A DNA stretch of 64,000 nucleotides from AC-32 sp963717725 (GCA_963717725.1 CAVQWS010000019.1:145550-209549), one strand, 5' to 3'; shown: positions 26,980 through 35,606, counted from the first letter of the stretch. Program-made: numbers and translations. Notes: a model not told the origin generated them from the letters alone.

Positions 26980-28262
26980 CAGGCCGCCCTCACCTTCGCC
27001 CGTGCGGGCTGCAGGTCGAAGCGGTTCGCAAGCCGGCCGAGCACGTCGACGAGCTGCTCGATCTCCGCCTTGGTATTCGCCGCGGTGACCTGGATCCGGA
27101 AGCCGACCTCGTCGCGCGGGACGAGCGGGTAGGCGGCCAGCGTCACGTAGATGCCGTTCTCGAACAGGAAGCGGCCGACCGCGTCGATGTCCTCGTGGCG
27201 CGCGAGTGGGACCTCAATGATCGGGAAGCCAGAGCGGTTGGGCGTATGCGCGCCGAGACGGTCGAGGCAGTCGAGCACCGTCGCCGTCTTGCGCCAGAGG
27301 TCGGCGCGGATCGCGTCGCCGCGAGCCTCGTTGACCTGGAGCCCGGCAATCGTGGTCGCAAGGGAGGCCACGGGGGACGGGCCGGAGTAGAGGTACGGCG
27401 GCGCCGCGGTCTTGAGCAGGCGCTTGAGCTCAGGCGGGCAGGCGAGGAATGCCGCCAACGAGGAGTACGACTTCGAGAGACCCGAGACGAAGACGACGTG
27501 GTCGTAGCTCTCGTCGAAGTACCGAACGATTCCGTTGCCGCGCTTGCCGTACGGGCTCAGCTCGTCGTCGTCGCGCTCGCCGATCACGCCGAACCCGTGC
27601 GCGTCGTCGACGTAGAGAAGCGCGTCGTGCTCGCGGGCAACGCGGGCGAAGGCCGCGACGTCCGCGGCGTTCCCGGTCATGCTGTTCACACCGTCGATGC
27701 AGACCAGCCTCGGCGCGGTGCTGCCCTCACGCAGCAGCCGCTCCAGGTCGTCGACGTCCTCGAACGCGAACCGCTTGACCGTCGCTCCTCGCACCTTGGC
27801 GAGCTCACAGCCGTCGTAAATCGTCTTGTGTGCACGATTCTCCAGGAAGATCGTCCCGCTCCCCGCGAGCACCGGGATCACCGACATGTGGATCAACGTG
27901 ATCGTCGGCAGCACGAGCGTGTCCTCGGCGCCGATCAACTCGGTGAGCCGTTCCTCGATCTCCTCGTAGAGCACCGGGCTGCCGAGGAGACGCGACCAGC
28001 TCGGGTGCGTCCCCCAGCGCTCGAGGTACTCCGGGACGGACGCGATGATCTCGCGGTCGAGGTCGAAGCCCAGGTAGTTGCACGAGGCGAAGTCGGCCAG
28101 CCACGCGTCTCCGATGCGGATCATGCGCCCGTCGATCTCGTCGACGACCGCGTCCGTCATCGGGTTCGAGCACGACAGCTCGGCCAGATCACTGCAGGCG
28201 TCGAGCCAGCGGTCGATCCAGCGTGCCGCCGCAGGTGCGGATCGTCTCGAACCGCCGTCCAC
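26979..28262 (-). CDS. Alpha-oxoamine synthase family aminotransferase (AONS/SPT-like)
   Basis: 427 aa PLP enzyme. LADFASCNYLGFDLDREIIA, LLGSPVLYEEIEERL, LYVDDAHGFGVIG with the cofactor Asp and His, and VSGLSKSYSSLAAFLA with the PLP lysine. This fits enzymes that condense an amino acid with an acyl-CoA (8-amino-7-oxononanoate, 2-amino-3-ketobutyrate or serine palmitoyltransferase). No biotin genes are adjacent. The coupling to a c-di-GMP enzyme and an MFS exporter makes a role in a lipid or small secreted metabolite possible, but that is inference. GTG at 28262 is the start used. Confidence 0.85.
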   Translation of the reverse strand: MDGGSRRSAPAAARWIDRWLDACSDLAELSCSNPMTDAVVDEIDGRMIRIGDAWLADFASCNYLGFDLDREIIASVPEYLERWGTHPSWSRLLGSPVLYEEIEERLTELIGAEDTLVLPTITLIHMSVIPVLAGSGTIFLENRAHKTIYDGCELAKVRGATVKRFAFEDVDDLERLLREGSTAPRLVCIDGVNSMTGNAADVAAFARVAREHDALLYVDDAHGFGVIGERDDDELSPYGKRGNGIVRYFDESYDHVVFVSGLSKSYSSLAAFLACPPELKRLLKTAAPPYLYSGPSPVASLATTIAGLQVNEARGDAIRADLWRKTATVLDCLDRLGAHTPNRSGFPIIEVPLARHEDIDAVGRFLFENGIYVTLAAYPLVPRDEVGFRIQVTAANTKAEIEQLVDVLGRLANRFDLQPARAKVRAA

Positions 28263-28310
28263 CGGGCCACAATCGGCAGCCCATCACCGAACCTTTAGCC
28301 TCGGAGGCCC

Positions 28311-28952
28311 CTAGCGGCGGCTGACGAGTGTGACACCGTCGCGCACAGTGAGCTGTACAGCGACGACGCGTTCGTCGGCTGCGACGCGATCGTTGAGCTC
28401 GCGGATGGCCCGCGTGGCCTCGCTGTCGTCGCTGTCGTCGAGCACGCGCCCGCTCCAAAGCGTGTTGTCGATCGCCATCAGGCCCGTGGCGGCGAGCCGG
28501 GGTAGCAGCGCCTCGTAGTAGTTCGCGTAGTTCTCCTTGTCGGCGTCGATGAAGACGAAGTCCCACTCGCCGCCCAACCGCTCGATCGTCTCGAGCGCCG
28601 GGCCCATATGGATCGTGATGCGGTCGGCGAACGGGCTGCGGTCGATGTAGCGCTGCGCCACGTCGGCGTGCTGCTGCTCGACCTCACAGGTGTCGATGTG
28701 CCCGCCCTCCGGCAGGCCCGCGGCCATCGAGAGCGACGAGTAGCCGCTGTAGGTGCCGAGCTCGAGCACGCGCTTCGCCTGGAGCGCGTGGACGAGCTGC
28801 TCCAGCAGCCGACCCTCGATCTTGCCGGTCAGCATCTGCGGCGAGTCGAGCGTCGCCTTCGTCTCCTCGGCGAGCTCGGCGAGCAGCTCCGTGGGCGGCG
28901 TCGAGTGGGCCTCGGCGTAGCCCTCGATCTCCTCGGGGACGATGAAGCTCAT
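28311..28952 (-). CDS. SAM-dependent O-methyltransferase (CCoAOMT/COMT-like)
   Basis: 213 aa. The family pattern is complete: KRVLELGTYSGYSSLSMAAG for SAM binding, HIDTCEVE, DFVFIDADKENYANYYE with the metal-binding Asp, and LMAIDNTLWSGRV. These enzymes are divalent-metal-dependent catechol-type O-methyltransferases. The ATG at 28952 overlaps the stop of the GST-like gene by four bases. The gene sits 48 bases before the oxoamine synthase, in the same transcription direction. Confidence 0.92.
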   Translation of the reverse strand: MSFIVPEEIEGYAEAHSTPPTELLAELAEETKATLDSPQMLTGKIEGRLLEQLVHALQAKRVLELGTYSGYSSLSMAAGLPEGGHIDTCEVEQQHADVAQRYIDRSPFADRITIHMGPALETIERLGGEWDFVFIDADKENYANYYEALLPRLAATGLMAIDNTLWSGRVLDDSDDSEATRAIRELNDRVAADERVVAVQLTVRDGVTLVSRR

Positions 28953-29236
28953 TGGCCGGCCGGCAGTCGAGGTGCCTCGGCGAGCTTGCCGTCGGCGATC
29001 CGCTGCGCCATCTCCTTCGACTCCTCGCGGTAGATCGAGCCGTCCTCGAACTCGATCCACGGGTACTTCTTCTGGTGCGTGCGCTGCTCGGTCTCGTCGC
29101 GTTTCCAGGGCGCGGACGGCAGCTTGTCGAGCTGGTACTCGATCCCGGCCTCGTCGAGCGCCTTCTGCACGCGCCAGCACGGGTGGCCGCCGACCTTGAC
29201 CCACATGTTGTTGCAGCGGTGGAGCGTGATCGCCAT
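28949..29236 (-). CDS. Glutaredoxin/GST N-terminal-domain-like protein
   Basis: 95 aa thioredoxin-fold protein: TLHRCNNMWVKVGGHPCWRV at the N-terminus, ALDEAGIEYQLDKLPSAPWK in the middle and KKYPWIEFEDGSIYRESKEM-like C-terminal helix. The usual CxxC is replaced by single cysteines (Cys8, and Cys20 in HPCW), so it is closer to a monothiol or GST-type N-terminal domain than to a redox glutaredoxin. Start of the minus-strand chain through the MFS gene. Substrate unknown. Confidence 0.72.
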   Translation of the reverse strand: MAITLHRCNNMWVKVGGHPCWRVQKALDEAGIEYQLDKLPSAPWKRDETEQRTHQKKYPWIEFEDGSIYREESKEMAQRIADGKLAEAPRLPAGQ

Positions 29237-29268
29237 CGTGCGAGCTTAGCCGCGTTAGCGTGCGGGCC

Positions 29269-30294
29269 GTGACCGAGCGTGTCCTCACGCAGCGGGAGCT
29301 CAACCGGGCACTGCTCTCGCGGCAGCTGCTGCTCGAACGGACGCGCCTGCCATTGCCGCGCGCGGTGGAGCGGATGGGCTGCGTGCAGGCGCAGTACGCG
29401 CCCTCGACCTACGTCGGGCTCTGGTCGCGGGTCGCCGGGCTCGAGCGCGACACGGTCACGAAGGCGTTGGAACGGCGCACGCTGGTCCAAGGGACGCTGA
29501 TGCGGAACACGATCCACGTCGTCACGCGGCGCGACTACTGGCCGCTCGTGATCGCGATCCGCGCGGAACGGCGTGCGTGGTCGCAACGGGTGCAGAAACC
29601 GGACGAGCGCAAGCTGCGGCGGGCCGCCGAGCGGTTACGCCGGTTCCTCGCAGGGCAGCCGCGCCGGCAGCGCGAGATCCAGGAGACCGGCCTCTGGCTT
29701 CCCGGTATCGGGCTCTGGACGAACCTCGTCCGCGTGCCTCCGTGCGGGACCTGGGAGCGCCGCCGCGCGGACCTGTTCGGGCTCGCCGAGGAGTGGGTCG
29801 GGCCCGAGCCGGAGCTTCCCGAGCTCGACGCAAGGGAACAGCTCGTCCGCCGCTACCTCGGCGCGTTCGGGCCTGCTCCGCGGACCGACATCGCCGACTG
29901 GGCCGGGATGCGCGTGGGGGCGCTCGGGGAAGCACTCGAGCGCATCGACCTCCGCCGCTTCCGTGACGAGCAGGGCCGGGAGCTGCTCGACCTGCCGCGC
30001 GCGCCGCTGCCGCCGCCCGACACGCCGGCGCCGGTGCGCTTCCTCCCCACCTTCGACGCCACCCTGCTGGTACACGCACGGCGCACCGGGATCCTCGCCG
30101 AGCAGCACCGCAAGCGGATCTTCCACGTCCGAAACCCGCAGTCGGACCCGACCTTCCTCGTCGACGGCAGGGTCGCCGGTATCTGGCGGCACGAGGACGG
30201 CCGGATCGTGCTCGAGCCGTTCGGCCGTCTCGCCCGTGATGCTCGCCGAGAGCTCGAGAAAGAAGGCGAGCGGCTAGCCGCGTTCCACGCGTGA
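29269..30294 (+). CDS. AlkZ/YcaQ-like winged-helix DNA glycosylase family protein (HTH_42)
   Basis: 341 aa. Whole-length match to the HTH_42 winged-helix family: LNRALLSRQLLLERTRLPLP, MGCVQAQYAPSTYVGLWSR, LMRNTIHVVTRRDYWPL, GPAPRTDIADWAG, and VRFLPTFDATLLVHARRT. The QAQ at about residues 42-44 matches the QxQ catalytic motif described for Streptomyces AlkZ, which unhooks azinomycin DNA crosslinks. E. coli YcaQ has QxD instead. Activity here is inferred. GTG at 29269 is the likeliest start. The 3' end overlaps the convergent MBL gene by 21 bases. Confidence 0.82.
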   Translation: MTERVLTQRELNRALLSRQLLLERTRLPLPRAVERMGCVQAQYAPSTYVGLWSRVAGLERDTVTKALERRTLVQGTLMRNTIHVVTRRDYWPLVIAIRAERRAWSQRVQKPDERKLRRAAERLRRFLAGQPRRQREIQETGLWLPGIGLWTNLVRVPPCGTWERRRADLFGLAEEWVGPEPELPELDAREQLVRRYLGAFGPAPRTDIADWAGMRVGALGEALERIDLRRFRDEQGRELLDLPRAPLPPPDTPAPVRFLPTFDATLLVHARRTGILAEQHRKRIFHVRNPQSDPTFLVDGRVAGIWRHEDGRIVLEPFGRLARDARRELEKEGERLAAFHA

Positions 30295-30942
30295 GCCGCC
30301 GACGATCGCGTCCCGGCCGTCGTCGAAGCGCACCCACGCCTTGCCCTTGCCGTCGTAGTCCGGCGACCAGACGACGAGCGTCGCTCCCTCGCCGCCGACC
30401 CGCACGGGCTCGGTGCCCTCGGGCTCGGCGCCTCGCCAGACGCGCACGAACGGGTTCTCCTCCCACTCCCGGCCGATGGTCGTCTCGTCGGTGTGGCCCG
30501 GCAGCACGCGGGTCTCGGGCGGGAGCAGCATCAGCACGTCCATCACCGAGCGCCGGATCTGCTCGAAGTCGCCGCCGCCGACCGCATCCTTGAAGAGCAC
30601 GTCGCCGCTACAGCACACCTCGTCGTTGACCACGAACGCGAGGTGGTCGTCCTTGTGGCCGGGCGTCTCGAGCGCCCGGATCGAGAGGCCTCCTGTCTCG
30701 AGGTCGCCCTTCACGACCCGGCAGTCGTAGCGTCCGAGAATTGCGCTGTCGCCGGCGATGTGGTCCGCGTCGGCATGCGTCGTCAGCAGGGCCGCGACGG
30801 TCAGGCCGTTGCTCGAGACGGCGTCGAACAGCGGTCGGAGCGGTGCGCCCGAGTCGACGAACACCGCCGTCCCGCCCGGCTCGTCGCCGATCAGGTACGC
30901 GTTCGAGAGCCAGCTCGGATCCATGCTCCGTTCGACGATCAT
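30274..30942 (-). CDS. Metallo-beta-lactamase-fold hydrolase (glyoxalase II type)
   Basis: 222 aa. The metal-binding motif is TTHADADHIAG (HxHxDH-type with Ala/Asp in the middle positions). The other zinc ligands are in ETPGHKDDHLAF, the CCSGDVLFKD aspartate, and VLPGHTDETTIG. The C-terminal 50 residues (WSPDYDGKGKAWVRFDDGRD) form a small beta extension. A thioesterase such as hydroxyacylglutathione hydrolase is the likely activity, but the substrate is open. Confidence 0.88.
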   Translation of the reverse strand: MIVERSMDPSWLSNAYLIGDEPGGTAVFVDSGAPLRPLFDAVSSNGLTVAALLTTHADADHIAGDSAILGRYDCRVVKGDLETGGLSIRALETPGHKDDHLAFVVNDEVCCSGDVLFKDAVGGGDFEQIRRSVMDVLMLLPPETRVLPGHTDETTIGREWEENPFVRVWRGAEPEGTEPVRVGGEGATLVVWSPDYDGKGKAWVRFDDGRDAIVGGSRVERG

Positions 30943-30982
30943 CGGGCGCTAGGCTAGACGCTCCGCTCCCCGAGGAGGACGA

Positions 30983-31711
30983 ATGGCCGGTCTGATGTCA
31001 CGCGCGTCACTGGTGGTGAAGTCGAAGTTCTCGAAGCTGCTCGACCGCGCCGAGGATCCCGGCGAGACGCTCGACTACTCCTACGAGAAGCAGCTCGAGC
31101 TGCTGCAGAACGTCAAGCGCGGGATCGCCGACGTCGTCACCGCCAAGAAGCGGCTCGAGCTCCAGGAGACACAGCTGCAGCAGAGCCTGGTCAAGCTCGA
31201 CGCGCAGGCGCGCGAGGCGCTGGCCGCCGGCCGCGAGGATCTCGCGCGTCAGGCGCTGGAGCGGAAGTCCGGCCTGCAGCAGCAGCTGCAGTCGCTCGAC
31301 GAGCAGACGAAGCAGCTCGAGCAGCAGCAGGAGAAGCTGATCGCCAGTGAGAAGACGCTCTCGGCGAAGGTCGAGGCTTTCCGCTCGCAGAAGGAGACGA
31401 TCAAGGCGCAGTACTCCGCGGCTGAGGCCCAGGTGCGGATCGGCGAGGCGGCGACCGGGATCGGCGAGCAGATGGCGGATACGGGGCTGGCCATCCAGCG
31501 CGCCAAGGACAAGACCGAGCAGATGCAGGCACGTGCCTCCGCGATCGACGAGCTCACGACGTCGGGCGCGCTCGAGGACTTCACCTCCGACCAGACGCAG
31601 CTCGACCGCGAGCTCGGCGCGATCGCCTCGAAGTCGCAGGTCGACAAGGAGCTCGAGCAGATGAAGGCCGAGCTCGGCTCGGGCGAGGGCAAGAAGGAGC
31701 TGACCGAGTGA
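30983..31711 (+). CDS. pspA: PspA/IM30 (ESCRT-III-like) membrane-stress protein
   Basis: 242 aa, nearly all alpha-helical coiled coil (Gln/Leu/Lys/Glu heptads from about 35 to 170), starting with the family's N-terminal RASLVVKSKFSKLLDRAEDP and LDYSYEKQLELLQNVKRGIA. PspA assembles on damaged membranes and preserves the proton-motive force. Its stop overlaps the PspAA gene by four bases. PspAB and HtpX follow convergently. Confidence 0.95.
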   Translation: MAGLMSRASLVVKSKFSKLLDRAEDPGETLDYSYEKQLELLQNVKRGIADVVTAKKRLELQETQLQQSLVKLDAQAREALAAGREDLARQALERKSGLQQQLQSLDEQTKQLEQQQEKLIASEKTLSAKVEAFRSQKETIKAQYSAAEAQVRIGEAATGIGEQMADTGLAIQRAKDKTEQMQARASAIDELTTSGALEDFTSDQTQLDRELGAIASKSQVDKELEQMKAELGSGEGKKELTE

Positions 31712-31998
31712 TCGTCCGGATCATGGGCGAGGGCCAGTTCGAGATCGACGACGAGGTCGCGAAGGGGCTCAACGATCTGGACGAGCAGGCCGAGCAGGCC
31801 CTCGAGGCCGGCGACGCGGGTCGCTTCGGCGAGCTGTTGGAGCGGATGGCCGAAGCGGTCCGGACGAACGGCACGCGGCTGCCCGACGAGGACCTGTCGC
31901 CGTCCGAGGCGATCGTGCCGCCGCCGGACCTGACGCTCGAGGAAGCGCGCGAGCTGTTCGAGGGCGAAGGCCTGATCCCGGACCTCCCGGGCGCCTAG
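31708..31998 (+). CDS. pspAA: PspA-associated protein PspAA
   Basis: 96 aa. VRIMGEGQFEIDDEVAKGLN and LDEQAEQALEAGD at the N-terminus, then EEARELFEGEGLIPDL at the end, are the PspAA domain pattern. It is a small acidic protein translated from a GTG that overlaps the pspA stop. In actinobacteria this pair usually forms one operon; a direct PspA partner role is suggested by genomic association. Confidence 0.88.
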   Translation: MIVRIMGEGQFEIDDEVAKGLNDLDEQAEQALEAGDAGRFGELLERMAEAVRTNGTRLPDEDLSPSEAIVPPPDLTLEEARELFEGEGLIPDLPGA

Positions 31999-32023
31999 CG
32001 ACCGTTAGAGGTTCACGCGCGCG

Positions 32024-32042
32024 CCCCACCCGTTGGGTGGGG
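32024..32042. terminator. Hairpin between convergent pspAA and pspAB
   Basis: Eight-base-pair stem (CCCCACCC/GGGTGGGG) with a three-base GTT loop and no T tract. It lies 26 bases after the pspAA stop, opposite the end of pspAB. Likely a GC-rich terminator; the rest of this 149-base gap shows nothing else. Confidence 0.55.
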
Positions 32043-32147
32043 AGTGAGGTTCCGCCCGCCGCCCGCTGCGAGCGTATCGGGCACATGCGCGCACGTCTGT
32101 GACGGTTTGGGCCGGAAGCGTGTCGGTTCGTCCACAGCCTGGCGGAG

Positions 32148-32726
32148 TCAGACGGGCGCGTCGAAGACCGCGAACCAGCGCGAGAGGTCCGGTTCGATCG
32201 GCAGCTCCTGCTCGAGCTTCGCCTTCAGCTCCAGCTCCTCCGCGTTGTCGCGCTCCTTGCCATCGCCCTTCGGCACGAACGGCCAGAACGCGCCCCGCTT
32301 GAAACCGTAGATCCAGTACACCCGCCCGCCGTCGAAGCCCTTGCGTTCGAACGGGAAGACCGCGGCCAGGAGCTGTGGCCCGAACCCGCGCGACTGAAGC
32401 TCGGACGCGATCAGGTGCACCGTCGTGACGAGATCCTCGAAGTCGCCGTCGTGCACGACCAGCCACTCGAACCCGAACTCGTCCGTCTGCCGCGAGATCT
32501 TCGAGCCCGACTCGACCGCGACCGCGTCGAGCAGCTGCTGCAGCTCGTTCTCGGCGCGCACGAACTCGCCGGCCGAGAGCGACTTGAAGCAGACGCCCGC
32601 CGCCCCGGCCGACTTCAGGTCGAGCTCGGTCTCGAGCGTGATGCGCGCAGTCGAGATCGCGAAGAGCCGCTCGCCCGCCGCGTCCTTGAGCTGCTTGCGA
32701 CCGAAGAGGACGTCGCGCAGGCCCAC
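32148..32726 (-). CDS. pspAB: PspA-associated protein PspAB
   Basis: 192 aa. MGLRDVLFGRKQLKDAAGER, LFAISTARITLETELDLKSA, AGVCFKSLSAGEF, WLVVHDGDFEDLVTTVHLIA, and FPFERKGFDGGRVYWIYGFK, followed by a short helical end. This matches the PspAB proteins found beside HtpX. No catalytic residues are recognisable. It starts five bases after the htpX stop, so it is the second gene of an htpX-pspAB operon converging on pspA-pspAA. Confidence 0.85.
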   Translation of the reverse strand: MGLRDVLFGRKQLKDAAGERLFAISTARITLETELDLKSAGAAGVCFKSLSAGEFVRAENELQQLLDAVAVESGSKISRQTDEFGFEWLVVHDGDFEDLVTTVHLIASELQSRGFGPQLLAAVFPFERKGFDGGRVYWIYGFKRGAFWPFVPKGDGKERDNAEELELKAKLEQELPIEPDLSRWFAVFDAPV

Positions 32727-32731
32727 CCGGG

Positions 32732-33649
32732 CTACGCGACCGGCCGGCCCATCTCGCGCGAGATCTCGGCGAGCGCGGCCAGCCGCTTCTCGAGCGGCGG
32801 GTGCGTCATGAAGAGCTCGCCGCCTCGCTTGCGCCAGTTGGTGGGGATGATGAAGAAGGCGTTCATGCCCTCGACCTGGCGCAGGTCCTGCTGCGGGATC
32901 TGCGTGATCCCGCTGGCGATCTTCTGCAGCGCGCTCATCAGGTTCTCGGGAGCGCCGGTGATCAGCGCCGAGCCGCGGTCGGCGGCGAACTCGCGGTAGC
33001 GCGAGATCGCGAGGATCAGGATCTGGCTGAGGAAATAGGTGACCACCGAGACGACGAGCACGACCAGCCAGACCGGAATCTGGTTGTTGTTGTCGCGGTT
33101 GCCGCCCATGCCGCCGAACATGCCGCTGTAGAGGCCGACGCGCGTCAGGACGGCGGCGATCATGGCGAAGAAGCTGGCCACGGTCATCACGAGCACGTCG
33201 CGGTTGGCGATGTGCGAGAGCTCGTGGGCGAGCACGCCCTCGACCTCCTTCGGCTCGAGCCGGTTCCAGAGGCCGGTCGTCACGGCGACGGCCGCGTGCT
33301 TCTGGTTGCGGCCGGTCGCGAAGGCGTTGGGGACGTCGCTCTCGATCACCGCGACCCGCGGCTTGCGCAGGTCGGCGATCGCGCAGAGGCGCTCGATCAT
33401 GTCGTGCAGCTCGGGTGCCTGATCGCGCTCGACGACCTTCGCGCCGGCCGCCTTCAGGGCGAGCTTGTCGGAGGTGAAGTACTGCACGAAGGCGAGCGCT
33501 CCGACGATCACCACCATCACCACGATGCCGGCGTCGAGCACGAAGAACAGCGCTACGGCGAACAGCACGTAGAGCAGCCCAAGCAACGAGCCGGTCAGCA
33601 GCATGCGCAGCGTCAACCCAGCGTCGCGACCGTAAGCCTTGCGTTTCAT
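32732..33649 (-). CDS. htpX: Zinc metalloprotease HtpX
   Basis: 305 aa M48 membrane protease. Two N-terminal membrane segments (LLTGSLLGLLYVLFAVALFF and VVMVVIVGALAFVQYF), the zinc site LAHELSHIANRD (HExxH), and the third ligand in RYREFAADRGSA. Two further hydrophobic segments follow the active site. A Gly/Asn insert (GGMGGNRDNNN) separates them. HtpX degrades damaged membrane proteins. With PspA it forms an envelope-quality module. The ATG is only 15 bases from the divergent next start. Confidence 0.95.
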   Translation of the reverse strand: MKRKAYGRDAGLTLRMLLTGSLLGLLYVLFAVALFFVLDAGIVVMVVIVGALAFVQYFTSDKLALKAAGAKVVERDQAPELHDMIERLCAIADLRKPRVAVIESDVPNAFATGRNQKHAAVAVTTGLWNRLEPKEVEGVLAHELSHIANRDVLVMTVASFFAMIAAVLTRVGLYSGMFGGMGGNRDNNNQIPVWLVVLVVSVVTYFLSQILILAISRYREFAADRGSALITGAPENLMSALQKIASGITQIPQQDLRQVEGMNAFFIIPTNWRKRGGELFMTHPPLEKRLAALAEISREMGRPVA

Positions 33650-33664
33650 CGAGAATCGGCCCCC

Positions 33665-35179
33665 TTGAAGGCGAGAAGTTTCCCGTTGATTGTAGCCCTG
33701 GGGGTCGTGCTGACCGCCGCGGCTGCCCCTGTGAAGGCGGCGCCCTCCGAGCGCGTAGCCGTCATCGTCGAGCCCGCCTCGGCGCCGGTCTTCCGCTCGC
33801 CCCGCGCCGCGCACGGGCTGCTCGTCGTTGGCGAGGGCGCGACCGTCAGCCGGCACGGAGCGCTCGCCTCGTTGCTGCGGGGTGAGATGGGGAACGCGAT
33901 CGTCGGCGGCGGCGTCCCCGGCGGCAAGCCGCTGATCACGCTCTCGCACCTGCCCGCGCAGGTCACCTTCTACGTCGCGCTGCCGCCGCCCGGAAAGCAC
34001 CACAACGTGCGCCGCTACCCGATCGCGGTCACCGGACCCGGCTACCGCGGCGTGCTGACCGACACCTCGACGCGGCTGACCGGCCTGATCTCGATCGCCG
34101 ACGTCGCGCCGTCGGTCCGCGCGCTCGAGCGAGGTGAGCGGCCGTCCATTCGCGCCAGGCCGTCTCGCGACCCGCTCGCCCGGCTGGCGAGCTTCGACCG
34201 CCGCCTCCAGCGGTCGCACGACTCGCGCGTCGCCGCGACGCTAGTGCTCGTCGGGCTGCTGATCCTGATCTCGCTGGCGGCGCTGCTCACCCGCGCGCCG
34301 GCGCTTTGCCGCGCCGCGTTCCTCGTGCCTTCGGCGTGCATCGCCTCCGCGGTGGCGCTGAGCGCGCTGGGTGTCTCGCCGCGTACGGCCGTCGTCGGAG
34401 TGGCGCTCCTGGGCGGCGGCAGTGCGCTGCTCGGCGGCGCCCTGCTCCCGCCGCGGCGCCCGCTCGCGATCGCGCTGGCAGCGCTCTTCGCGTTCCTCTT
34501 CACGGTCATGTGGGCCAGGCCCGAGTGGAACGCGCTGGCGGTGATCGGCCCGCACCCGGATGGCGGCGGCCGCTTCTACGGCGTCACGAACGAGGTCGAG
34601 ACGCTGCTGCTCCCGCCCGCGCTCGTGCTCGGCGCGCTCCTCGGAGTCCGGTTTCTGCCGGTGGTCGGGCTGGCGCTGGCCGCCGGAGTCACCGCGAGCC
34701 GAATCGGCGCGGACGGCGGCGGACTCGTCGTCTACCTCGCGGGCTTCCTCGTCCTCTGGCTGCGCCTCCGCCGTGTCCCCGCGCTGCGGGCCGCGGCGGC
34801 AACGGCGGTCGCGGCCGGAGCGGCCCTGCTGCTGGTCGGAATCGACGCCGCGACGGGCGGCTCGAGCCATGTCACGAAGGCGGTCGGCGGCGGGCCCGGC
34901 TCGGTGCTCGGCGACCTCGGCCACCGCCTCCACCTCTCAGGAGCCTCGATCGCCTCGACCTGGAACAACGCGCTGCTCTTCGCGCTCGGGATCGTCGCGC
35001 TGGTCGTGCTCGCGCTCCAGCGGCCGCGCTCGGCGCTGCTCGACGCCTATCTCGTCGCGCTCGCGGTCTCGTTCCTCGTCAACGACACGCCCACCGACGT
35101 AGCCGGTTACGGCGGCTTCGCGGCGCTCGGCCTCTGGCTCCTGACGAGAAGCGAAGGGACCCGCGGACGCCTTGAGTAG
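33665..35179 (+). CDS. Large multi-pass membrane protein of unknown function
   Basis: 504 aa. An N-terminal export segment (SFPLIVALGVVLTAAAAPVK) leads to about 150 extracytoplasmic residues with a LTDTSTRLTGLISIADVAPS segment. About nine membrane helices then follow from residue 190 to the end, including the motif GRFYGVTNEVETLLLPPALV. The family is not known to me. The DTSTR...ADVAPS segment is reminiscent of alkaline-phosphatase-superfamily proteins, but catalytic residues are absent. A TTG at 33665 is the only near-5' start in frame. The tail ends ten bases before the cytochrome c ATG. Confidence 0.65.
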   Translation: MKARSFPLIVALGVVLTAAAAPVKAAPSERVAVIVEPASAPVFRSPRAAHGLLVVGEGATVSRHGALASLLRGEMGNAIVGGGVPGGKPLITLSHLPAQVTFYVALPPPGKHHNVRRYPIAVTGPGYRGVLTDTSTRLTGLISIADVAPSVRALERGERPSIRARPSRDPLARLASFDRRLQRSHDSRVAATLVLVGLLILISLAALLTRAPALCRAAFLVPSACIASAVALSALGVSPRTAVVGVALLGGGSALLGGALLPPRRPLAIALAALFAFLFTVMWARPEWNALAVIGPHPDGGGRFYGVTNEVETLLLPPALVLGALLGVRFLPVVGLALAAGVTASRIGADGGGLVVYLAGFLVLWLRLRRVPALRAAAATAVAAGAALLLVGIDAATGGSSHVTKAVGGGPGSVLGDLGHRLHLSGASIASTWNNALLFALGIVALVVLALQRPRSALLDAYLVALAVSFLVNDTPTDVAGYGGFAALGLWLLTRSEGTRGRLE

Positions 35180-35189
35180 ACTCGCGCCG

Positions 35190-35606
35190 ATGCGCCGTCT
35201 CGCCCCGTTTCTCGTGCTCGCCTTCGTGCTCGCCGGCTGCGGCGGCGTCGAGACCGTCAGCCCGACGGCGGAGACGGTCGTAGGCACGGTGGCGGCGGAG
35301 AAGCAGCAGGCGGCCGGGGATGCGAAGGCCGGCGAAGCGCTCTTCAAGAGCCAGGGCTGCGGCGGCTGCCACACGTTCAAGGCGGCCGGCACGAACGGCA
35401 CCGTCGGGCCCGACCTGGACAAGCTCACCGAGTACGCGAAGACCGCCAACCAGGGCTCGCTCGCAGACTTCACGCAGGAATCGATTGCCAACCCGAGCGC
35501 CTACATCGAGAAGGGCTACTCGAACGCGATGCCCAACTTCGGCTCGACGCTCTCGGCGAAGCAGATCGCAGACCTCGTCGCGTACGTGACCCAGACCCAG
35601 GGTTGA
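35190..35606 (+). CDS. Lipoprotein c-type cytochrome (class I)
   Basis: 138 aa. Lipoprotein signal (RLAPFLVLAFVLAGCGG, lipobox LAGC), then a class I cytochrome c fold: GEALFKSQGCGGCHTFKAAG with the heme-binding CxxCH, GPDLDKL, and the axial methionine in GYSNAMPNFG. The C-terminal helix LSAKQIADLVAYV is typical. It carries electrons on the outer face of the membrane. ATG at 35190; its stop overlaps the serS TTG by four bases, so the two genes are co-translated. Confidence 0.93.
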   Translation: MRRLAPFLVLAFVLAGCGGVETVSPTAETVVGTVAAEKQQAAGDAKAGEALFKSQGCGGCHTFKAAGTNGTVGPDLDKLTEYAKTANQGSLADFTQESIANPSAYIEKGYSNAMPNFGSTLSAKQIADLVAYVTQTQG

